Below are positions 1-4,666 of a stretch of DNA of 5,811 bases, piece by piece (positions within the stretch are counted from its first letter, which is position 1; every line of letters starts with the position of its first letter). The notes beneath the pieces are model-generated. The model was not told where the DNA came from and did not search any database. It worked only from the letters and a program-made list of their open reading frames with translations. Source of the DNA: Pseudomonadota bacterium (GTDB lineage Bacteria; Pseudomonadota; Gammaproteobacteria; Acidiferrobacterales; Acidiferrobacteraceae); NCBI GenBank assembly GCA_021795255.1, contig JAJYPQ010000284.1, positions 1 to 5,811 of the forward strand. Reading direction: 5' to 3'. Made by a program: the position numbers and the translations under genes.

Positions 1-122
1 CGGCAAAATACGCCTCCTCGGTTTTCCCCCTCGCATACGATAAGCGTAATCGGCCGGGGGGATTTGCGTCCGGGCTGGCGCCGAAATGACTCCTTGCCTC
101 TAGCCCTCGCGATCCGCGCCAT
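1..122 (-). pseudogene. RloB/AbiLii-like toprim protein, 5' end only, apparent frameshift
   Basis: This gene is too short here for a routine ORF call. On the minus strand an ATG (122-120) follows the TGA of the upstream ATPase gene (125-123) with zero spacing. The translation begins MARIARARGKESFRRQPG, then a basic stretch, then ITLIVCEG. That is the usual start of RloB-family proteins (AbiLii, PF13707): an Arg/Lys-rich leader, a hydrophobic beta strand, and the toprim glutamate motif, normally followed by (E)KTE-x-x-YF. Here the start frame continues as ENRGGVFC, while KTEEAYFA lies in another frame from position 25 downwards. The switch falls at five Cs on the plus strand (26-30). Removing one base would give LIVCEGKTEEAYFA. 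The gene is therefore probably frameshifted, unless this is a sequencing error or a phase-variable run. Known of the family: RloB proteins are encoded with AAA ATPases and are predicted toprim nucleases. The rest lies beyond the window, so I cannot see where the shifted frame stops. Confidence 0.72.
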
Positions 123-1424
123 TCAATGCGCCCCGAGATTGCCGATGAACGGAATGGCTCCGTAACGGCCCTTCAGATACCCACGCTCCAGAGCCTCGTC
201 CTTCCGCGGCGAATACTCGAGCAATGGATAGAAATGAGATGCGTTCTGCTCATCCTTTTCCACAAACCAGATCTGGTCGCGCCTCAGCAAATCCGTGTCC
301 AATAGGGTCGTATCATGCGTCGTAAACACGAGCTGGGAATTCTTGTCATTGGCGTGACTATGAAAAAGCCCGACAAGAAAACGCGTCATATAGGGATGCA
401 GGCTGCTATCCAATTCATCGACAATGAGCGTCGCACCCAATTCGAGCGCACGCAACCAGCCGCCAGCAAACTCAAAGAGCTTTCGTGTGCCATCCGACTC
501 ATCCCCGAGATCAAGCGGCACTTCCTTGCCGGAGTCGGTGCGTTTATGCCACGCCCGGACCCGCAACTGCTTTGGCGCGGGCGATGCGGCGCCTACCGGA
601 TTGCCGATCTCCAATCGTACCCGTAAACCACCCGGCAACAGTGCGGTCGATGGCTTTGAAGGCATATCCTCCTCCAGCAGCTCTAAGCGATCGATACCGA
701 TATCCGCAGCACGCATGTACTGCATGATCTTTTCTTTTCCGCTCTCTTCGCGAAGCAAGTTGAGACTCAGAAGCGGATTGAAATTGACGCCACTGCCAGG
801 AAGTAGCACGATAAGCTTCTGCGTGAACCAGGTAAAAACGGGCCTAAGCTGCTCGTTGTTGAGCTGTATGGCGGTTGAGAGAAACAGCGCATTGGTGCGA
901 GTAGATCCCTGCCAGACCTTGCGTTGCGCGCGCTCTGCCTTGAAGTGTGGCCCAAACCACCACTCATAGGTCCGTGAGGCGCCCACAAAAGCCCGCTCAA
1001 ACCAACGCTGTCGCCGCCCATGCGGGTAGGCCACCAACCACTCCTTGTGGACGCGCTCGGCGTCGACCGCGCAGCCGTATTGATACCTGACCCCGTCGTC
1101 GGCAATGAAGATGATCTCGAACTCCGACGGTTCCTTCGCTACCGTCTCCGACAAAAGAAACGGCGTAATCGGCAAGGGTTGCCCTTCCTGAAAACCAGTA
1201 ACGGAATGCTGCACGAGCGTCCTCAGTGTCTCGAGGGCCCGACAGAGATTGCTTTTGCCGGCGGCATTGGGCCCATAAATCACGGCAGACCGAAGCAGTC
1301 TCAACCCCTCTTCTGGCTCGGAGATCACATTGCGCGCATGCACAGTATCCGCGCTCGCAACGAGACTCAACGTCTGTCGCTGCCACACCGACCGGAAATT
1401 GGCAACAGCGAACTCGATCAGCAT
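123..1424 (-). CDS. AAA15-family ATPase (AbiLi/RloA-like), probable defence ATPase
   Basis: This 433-residue ATP-binding protein belongs to the COG1106/AAA15 group related to OLD and SMC-like ABC ATPases. The N-terminus MLIEFAVANFRS is the typical first strand. The Walker A loop GPNAAGKS spans residues 51-58, an ABC-signature-like ESDGT lies at about 309-313, Walker B LIVDE at 333-337, and the switch histidine is in TTHDT near 370. The ending GRYGAIPFIG is characteristic of members paired with RloB. Length is normal for the family and no lesion is visible. On the minus strand AAGGGC lies about 8 bases upstream of the ATG (1424-1422), a reasonable ribosome binding site. The RloB-like gene starts at the very next base after the stop. 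Known: such ATPase/RloB pairs include the AbiL phage-defence module. Inferred: this ATPase controls the toprim partner. Because that partner looks frameshifted, the system may be inactive even though this gene is intact. Confidence 0.9.
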   Translation of the reverse strand: MLIEFAVANFRSVWQRQTLSLVASADTVHARNVISEPEEGLRLLRSAVIYGPNAAGKSNLCRALETLRTLVQHSVTGFQEGQPLPITPFLLSETVAKEPSEFEIIFIADDGVRYQYGCAVDAERVHKEWLVAYPHGRRQRWFERAFVGASRTYEWWFGPHFKAERAQRKVWQGSTRTNALFLSTAIQLNNEQLRPVFTWFTQKLIVLLPGSGVNFNPLLSLNLLREESGKEKIMQYMRAADIGIDRLELLEEDMPSKPSTALLPGGLRVRLEIGNPVGAASPAPKQLRVRAWHKRTDSGKEVPLDLGDESDGTRKLFEFAGGWLRALELGATLIVDELDSSLHPYMTRFLVGLFHSHANDKNSQLVFTTHDTTLLDTDLLRRDQIWFVEKDEQNASHFYPLLEYSPRKDEALERGYLKGRYGAIPFIGNLGAH

Positions 1425-1580
1425 GTAGATGTGCCCTTAACATAGAAATTAAGAGTTAATACTTGCGCATTTTACGCAATTATTCAAGGCTATTTTTGCG
1501 AATTGTGGATTTAGGCGCAAGAAGTCGGATAAACCCACTAGGGACATCCCGGCTTCGTCCTCGACTAATAAAGAGTCCCC
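1425..1580. promoter_or_regulatory. AT-rich intergenic region upstream of the ATPase gene with TTGCG/CGCAA half-sites
   Basis: This stretch is clearly richer in A and T than its surroundings and lies directly upstream of the minus-strand ATPase start, so it is the expected promoter region. The pentamer TTGCG or its complement CGCAA occurs four times in alternating orientation: 1463-1467 (+), 1475-1479 (-), 1496-1500 (+) and 1516-1520 (-). The first two form an inverted repeat with a 7-base spacer. I could not find a convincing -35/-10 pair at 16-18 bp spacing. The half-sites may be an operator for the ATPase/RloB operon or flank of the neighbouring transposon remnant. This is inference from pattern only. 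Confidence 0.35.
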
Positions 1581-1886
1581 TTACCGGGGCGTTGAACAGC
1601 CCCGGGTTGGTGGAGCTTCCAACCTTTGAGAGAATGGAGCGGTGAACCAGTCGAACAAGTTCCCCCCGAACCGCCGCGTGGTTACAGGCCGAGCACTGCG
1701 GCGCTTTTTGGTAGCTGCCGAATCGATAGGCTTTGCCAAACCGGCCATGGTGACGGCCGCGTTCACGTCTGAGTGCCGCCAATTTCCGCACGAACAGGAG
1801 AAGCCGGCTTCGCCCGCTTTCCAAGTGTCTTTGCATACCAAGCCCGCTTGGGGCTCGTGTAGGAGGGGTTGACGCACCCCAGACAT
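1581..1886 (-). pseudogene. TnpB (IS200/IS605 family) C-terminal zinc-ribbon remnant
   Basis: An open minus-strand frame of 101 codons from ATG 1886 to TAA 1581 contains FSCSCGNWRHSDVNAAVTMAG at about residues 29-49. The pattern C-x-CG followed by a D-VNAA block matches the last part of the OrfB/TnpB zinc ribbon (C-x2-CG, then D-x-NAA). The tail includes RLEAPPT, similar to many TnpB C-termini. The first CxxC knuckle and everything before it (RuvC-like catalytic domain, about 300 residues) are missing; a lone Cys lies near residue 18. The ATG is probably not a real start. The fragment begins immediately after the nucleotidyltransferase stop at 1889. Its frame ends next to the hairpins at 1584-1624, as expected for IS200/IS605 elements, whose right end overlaps the tnpB 3' end. 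A cargo-less deletion derivative would also fit. Confidence 0.6.
1584..1624 (-). ncRNA. Tandem hairpins resembling a TnpB omega-RNA 3' scaffold / transposon right end
   Basis: Two perfect stem-loops abut. One pairs 1584-1590 with 1599-1605 (CCGGGGC/GCCCCGG, 7 bp, 8-base loop). The other pairs 1605-1610 with 1619-1624 (GGTTGG/CCAACC, 6 bp, 8-base loop). On the minus strand they overlap the last codons of the TnpB remnant and run just past its stop. In intact IS200/IS605 elements the omega-RNA scaffold lies here and the guide is copied from DNA just outside the right end, which would fall at about 1530-1580. Whether any RNA is made is unknown. Neither stem has a U-tract, so an intrinsic terminator is less likely. 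Confidence 0.4.
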
Positions 1887-1888
1887 CT

Positions 1889-2419
1889 TTATGGTTTCGG
1901 CGGCTCGGATTTTGTGCCGGATTTCGTCGCGGCTCGTAAAACCTCCAGGGCACGCTCCAAGATAGCGGCGTCCATTCGATCTTTGGGCCGCACCCCTTGC
2001 TTTGTCAGCAATAAGCCTTCGAGATTGAGTGTCGGAATGGTGACATCATCGACTGTCAATGATATGCGATAGGCCTTGAGATCATCTTATGTCAGACCGC
2101 AAACGGACCCCAGTACATCGACTGTTATTTCGTCGTTGATACGGATACCGTAATGGATATCGCGCTCCAGTAAGTCTGTTTCGCCAGCCAGTTCACGCGC
2201 GGCGCCATCCGGAAGACGTGAAAGCGCCACGATCCAACGATTGGCGTTGTCCGCATCCGGGCGCACAAGAATATCAATATCCTCGGATGTCCTATTGAGT
2301 CCTTGCGCGATCAGGGCGTAGCCGCCCACCAGCATATAAACAGCACCGACCTCGTTTGGATAGCGGGCAACCGAAATGACATCTTGCCACGTTGCCGCCC
2401 GGGTATACTCTTCGGTCAT
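1889..2419 (-). pseudogene. Nucleotidyltransferase-fold protein (AbiEii/MNT-like) interrupted by an in-frame TAA
   Basis: The start is ATG 2419-2417 (MTEEYTRAATW), fixed by an ATGA overlap with the upstream small gene. The nucleotidyltransferase signature is clear: MLVGGYALIAQG with the GG pair at residues 32-33, then SEDIDILV with D47-x-D49, and a possible third acidic residue, D101, in ITVDVLG. After residue 110 (VCGLT) a TAA at 2087-2089 interrupts. The same frame then resumes as DDLKAYRISLTVDD, followed by TIPTLNLEGLLLTKQG and KDRMDAAILERALEVL, for 65 sense codons to a natural TAA at 1889-1891. The resumed part reads like the family's C-terminus: a beta strand, then a helix with LL-TK and K-DR-DA-L motifs. 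The gene was thus about 176 codons long and carries a point nonsense mutation, for example TAT or TAC to TAA. The 110-residue product retains the catalytic half. The family includes toxin and antitoxin nucleotidyltransferases; the substrate is unknown here. Confidence 0.8.
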
Positions 2420-2597
2420 ACGGATTCCGGCCGGGATTGGCGTGCCACGACCGCAGCGGCGCGCCACCGCTCCTGATCCCTGTTCGCTTCTTCATGGGTG
2501 GCATAACGGAAGACGCCTTTCGGGGCACGCGTGCGTACCGCGCTCAGCTCAACGAGGAGCGTCTGAAGCGACTCACTGGGCCCTTTGCGACTGTCAT
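2416..2597 (-). pseudogene. Small (~60 aa) partner of the nucleotidyltransferase, probable 5' frameshift
   Basis: The minus-strand frame ending at TGA 2418-2416 encodes SLQTLLVELSAVRTRAP, then KGVFRYATHEEANRDQERW. This resembles short conserved proteins (KGV-x-RF-x-THEEA-x-W style) often encoded just before nucleotidyltransferase genes. Its stop overlaps the next gene's ATG as ATGA, so translation is probably coupled. No suitable start exists in this frame near the expected N-terminus; extending the frame to 2802 adds only non-coding-looking sequence. An ATG at 2597-2595 in another frame reads MTVAKGP. Adding one base to the GGGCCC run (2578-2583) would join it to SESLQTLL, giving a 60-residue protein. 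I infer a single-base deletion, a sequencing error, or an unusual start codon. No clear ribosome binding site precedes the ATG. Function is unknown; a toxin-antitoxin or regulatory role is a guess from the arrangement. Confidence 0.55.
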
Positions 2598-2677
2598 TGA
2601 GTACGGGCGATTGCCGGCGCCCCACGATCCTCTGCAGGGGCTGCTGACATTGTGGGCCGCGGACGACATCCGACGCG

Positions 2678-2692
2678 GGGGGCCATGCCCCC
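2678..2692. repeat. Short GC-rich inverted repeat
   Basis: GGGGGC (2678-2683) and GCCCCC (2687-2692) can pair around a 3-base loop. It lies in the untranslated leader upstream of the nucleotidyltransferase pair and has no U-tract on either side, so a standard intrinsic terminator is unlikely. Confidence 0.35.
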
Positions 2693-2713
2693 GTTTCGCA
2701 TGGCGGGTCGTAT

Positions 2714-2744
2714 GGCCTGTGGGGGCGTAGCCGATCGACAGGCC
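2714..2744. repeat. Inverted repeat GGCCTGT/ACAGGCC in the leader
   Basis: Perfect 7-bp arms at 2714-2720 and 2738-2744 flank a 17-base GC-rich loop. If transcription starts near 2827 on the minus strand, this is the first sizeable hairpin in the leader before the nucleotidyltransferase unit. It may be a leader structure or a protein site; no known riboswitch pattern is recognised. Confidence 0.35.
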
Positions 2745-2827
2745 CTAAGTCCTCGTCTTGGGAACCCCCCGTGTGGGCGGCTATACGTGGCCCCTTCCTC
2801 ATACCGCGTTACCCATTTTTTGTATAT

Positions 2828-3112
2828 ATGCGCATTATACCAGTAGCCGCCATCATCAGCGCCCTGGCCGTTTCCGATGGCCGAGGCCACTTATGGGCAC
2901 CCGCATCCCCGGACTCCTCTTTTGCCTGATCGGGCGACGCCAAGACATGGCGCGCCTTCAATGAGGCTGTGAAGCGCACGGAAGGCTCGCGTGAGGGAAC
3001 ACGCGATGTGATGTCCGCGGCCCGCCTGAACGCTCGGATGACCGGTATGGGGTCACCATGCGAGAGCGCGCCAGGGGGAAAGCGCATTCGTGCGGTGCAG
3101 GACCGCCCATAA
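2828..3112 (+). pseudogene. Possible decayed small exported protein (speculative)
   Basis: An ATG at 2828 opens MRIIPVAAIISALAVSDG, which resembles a signal peptide (one basic residue, then a hydrophobic core), followed by HLWAPASPDSSFA. An in-frame TGA (2927-2929) interrupts. The same frame continues as SGDAKTWRAFNEAVKRTEG, then TRDVMSAARLNARM, to TAA 3110-3112. The later part is hydrophilic and helix-like, with mostly G/C third bases. There is no ribosome binding site before the ATG, I do not recognise a family, and a longer open frame exists on the opposite strand. It may well be chance. Confidence 0.18.
2834..2842 (-). promoter_or_regulatory. Extended -10 promoter element reading towards the nucleotidyltransferase unit
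   Basis: The minus strand reads TGGTATAAT, a perfect TG-n-TATAAT extended -10 box. The hexamer 17 bases upstream is GCGCTG, a poor -35, which is tolerated when the -10 is extended. Initiation would fall near 2827, leaving a leader of roughly 230 bases before the small partner gene. The sequence just downstream is AT-rich (ATATATACAAAAAA), unlike the GC-rich surroundings. Confidence 0.45.
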
Positions 3113-3135
3113 AAGCGCGCATGATCCCATCCGTC

Positions 3136-3155
3136 ATTCTTCCTAGGAGAAGAAT
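3136..3155. repeat. Perfect inverted repeat ATTCTTC-N6-GAAGAAT
   Basis: Seven-base arms (3136-3142 and 3149-3155) surround CTAGGA. It lies about 215 bases upstream of the acetate kinase start. The size and symmetry suit a dimeric regulator site, but no promoter next to it is evident. Confidence 0.25.
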
Positions 3156-3370
3156 AAAGCCCGAGAGGTATGGCGCAAAGGCTTGGAGATCGGGTGGGCA
3201 TCGAAAGCATGCGCCTTGAAGGGCGCTTAAAAGAGAGGCCTTTGGTTCTTATGACTGATGTGACACCACCGGATACGGCGCGTTGTCATGGGGCATGGGG
3301 TTGTATCGCACGCGGGGCTCGCCATAGGCGCCGCTTGCGCGGATAATCGATCACTGTTCGGGGCGTCACA

Positions 3371-4666
3371 GTGAACCCGCAAAGGGGACTCGCATCCGTG
3401 AATGGTCGACCCAATAGGGAACCTACGCCGACGGGATCACCACCGGTTGATCCTGCGGACTCCCCTACCCTCATTCTTACCATCAACGGCGGCTCGTCTA
3501 GTCTCAAGGCCGGGCTTTTTCAGATGGCGGACCGCGAGACGCGGATTGTGTCTGCGACCATAGAGCGGATCGGCCAGTCCGATAGCCGGATGCACATCAA
3601 GGACGGGAATGATACGGTCCTCATGGACCGCGAAGGCGCCATCGCCGATCACGGCGCGGCCCTTATGGCCCTGGTCGGTTGGCTGCGCGATCACGGTTTT
3701 GATCGCGGCCTGCGAGCGGTCGGCCACCGAATCGTGTATGGAGGACACCGCTTCCGGACACCCCAGCGCATCACTTTGGCGTTGCAGGCGGCGCTGCGTG
3801 AGCTTGCGCCCATGGATTTAGACCATCTGCCGCAAGCCTGCGCCAATATCGAAACGATTGGAAGACTGTACCCCGCGCTCATGCAGGTGGCGTGTTTCGA
3901 TACGGCGTTTCATCGCCATATGCCCCCGGTGGCGCAGCACTACGCGTTACCGGAACGATTCGCCGAGATGGGCATTATGCGGCTTGGGTTTCATGGGCTG
4001 TCTTATGAGTCTGTCATGCATACGCTGCGCGCCTGCGACCCAAAGGCCGCCCACGGCCGTGTGGTGATCGCCCATCTGGGGAGCGGCGCGAGCATGGCGG
4101 CGATCCGCGACGGGCACAGTATCGATACCTCGATGGGCTTTACACCGCTTGCCGGACTTGTCATGGGCACGCGTTGCGGGGATCTGGATCCGGGTATCGT
4201 GCTGCATCTCTTGACGGGGCAAGGAATGACCCCGGCGGCCGTGAACGATCTTTTGAATAAAGAGTCCGGTCTATTGGGCGTTTCGGCGACAAGTAGCGAC
4301 ATGCGCGATCTTCTCGAGCGCGAGCGCACGGACGTGCGCGCGGCGTTGGCCATCGCGATGTTCTGTTATCAGGCCCGCAAGACTTTGGGCGCCTATGCCG
4401 CCGCCTTAGGCGGGCTCGATACGCTGATTTTTACGGCCGGTATCGGCGCGGGCGCGGCCCCCATTCGCGCGCGCATCTGTCAGGGACTGGCGTTTCTCGG
4501 GATCGTGCTAGACGACACCCGCAATGACAAACACGCGCCCATAATCTCCGCCGAGGCGAGCCCCGTCACGGTCCGGGTGATCCCGACCGACGAAGACCGG
4601 ATGATCGCTCGCCATACCCAATCCCTTATCACTCTCAAGGAAGGAGCCTCTTATGTTCACGTTTGA
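3371..4666 (+). CDS. ackA: Acetate kinase (acetate/propionate kinase family)
   Basis: This cytosolic enzyme makes ATP and acetate from acetyl-phosphate and ADP. It shows the ASKHA-fold motifs in order: [10 protein letters not shown] (N39), GHRIVYGG (R120), [10 protein letters not shown] (H152), FDTAFH (D177), GFHGLS (H208), AHLGSGAS (235-241), [23 protein letters not shown] (R268), [20 protein letters not shown], and PTDEDRMIA near the C-terminus. Classical AckA reads HNPxN, GNGAS and TRSGDLDP at these places. The DHLPQ, GSGAS and TRCG variants match the acetate/propionate kinase branch often linked to phosphoketolase. The frame of 431 codons opens at GTG 3371. GTG 3398 (residue 10) is a good alternative, with AAAGGGG at 3381-3387 placed 10 bases upstream. 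The first ~32 residues are Pro-rich and not part of the fold, so the exact start is uncertain. It overlaps xfp by 14 bases, indicating one operon with coupled translation. Confidence 0.94.
   Translation: MNPQRGLASVNGRPNREPTPTGSPPVDPADSPTLILTINGGSSSLKAGLFQMADRETRIVSATIERIGQSDSRMHIKDGNDTVLMDREGAIADHGAALMALVGWLRDHGFDRGLRAVGHRIVYGGHRFRTPQRITLALQAALRELAPMDLDHLPQACANIETIGRLYPALMQVACFDTAFHRHMPPVAQHYALPERFAEMGIMRLGFHGLSYESVMHTLRACDPKAAHGRVVIAHLGSGASMAAIRDGHSIDTSMGFTPLAGLVMGTRCGDLDPGIVLHLLTGQGMTPAAVNDLLNKESGLLGVSATSSDMRDLLERERTDVRAALAIAMFCYQARKTLGAYAAALGGLDTLIFTAGIGAGAAPIRARICQGLAFLGIVLDDTRNDKHAPIISAEASPVTVRVIPTDEDRMIARHTQSLITLKEGASYVHV
4638..4645 (+). promoter_or_regulatory. Ribosome binding site of xfp
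   Basis: AGGAAGGA, within the longer purine run AAGGAAGGAG, lies 7 bases before the ATG at 4653, inside the 3' end of the acetate kinase gene. It is the strongest Shine-Dalgarno sequence in the window and fixes the xfp start. Confidence 0.8.

Larger units (their letters stand above)
1555..1886 (-). mobile_element. Degenerate IS200/IS605-type insertion remnant (boundaries uncertain)
   Basis: The TnpB tail and downstream tandem hairpins together suggest the right-hand end of an IS200/IS605 or IS1341-type element. No tnpA is present and most of tnpB is gone. The interior also carries the inverted repeats CCAAGCCCGCTTGG (1838-1851) and AAGCCGGCTT (1801-1810). If 1838-1851 were a left-end hairpin, this would be an internally deleted, non-autonomous copy rather than a simple truncation. 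Such elements have no terminal inverted repeats or target duplications, so the borders cannot be fixed from one copy; the coordinates are approximate. Confidence 0.45.
2598..3370. other. Long gap without a defensible gene
   Basis: This stretch of about 770 bases between the nucleotidyltransferase unit and the acetate kinase gene holds the extended -10 element, the two leader inverted repeats and a 7-bp inverted repeat at 3136-3155. It also holds the weak coding trace at 2828-3112. Open frames on both strands look like chance frames in GC-rich DNA. The promoter of the acetate kinase operon should lie in the right part, but I see no convincing -35/-10 pair: GATAAT at 3342-3347 lacks a matching -35. 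Confidence 0.5.

Noticed and set aside
424..969. Long plus-strand open frame opposite the ATPase
   Set aside because: It is antisense to an intact gene with all ATPase motifs, and its translation is low-complexity with no recognisable domain.
1584..1624. Intrinsic terminator
   Set aside because: The stems are GC-rich, but no run of T follows on either strand; the TnpB right-end interpretation fits better.
1480..1953. 157-codon minus-strand frame overlapping the TnpB remnant
   Set aside because: It is in a different frame from the zinc-ribbon sequence and gives an Arg-rich, motif-free protein. It also overlaps the end of the nucleotidyltransferase frame.
2392..2730. 112-codon plus-strand frame opposite the small partner gene
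   Set aside because: The minus strand explains the region better (ATGA coupling and a conserved-looking KGVFRYATHEEA block); this frame lacks motifs.
2600..2802. N-terminal extension of the small partner gene up to an ATG at 2802
   Set aside because: The added ~68 residues are Pro/Arg/Gly-rich with no domain character and cover leader inverted repeats; a start near 2597 with a one-base lesion fits better.
2809..3210. 133-codon minus-strand frame in the gap
   Set aside because: No recognised domain, no ribosome binding site, Arg/Ser/Pro-rich; likely a chance frame in GC-rich DNA.
3170..3346. Small plus-strand frame starting MAQRLGDRVG before acetate kinase
   Set aside because: The purine run is only one base from the ATG, the C-terminal half is Arg-rich, and no family is recognised.
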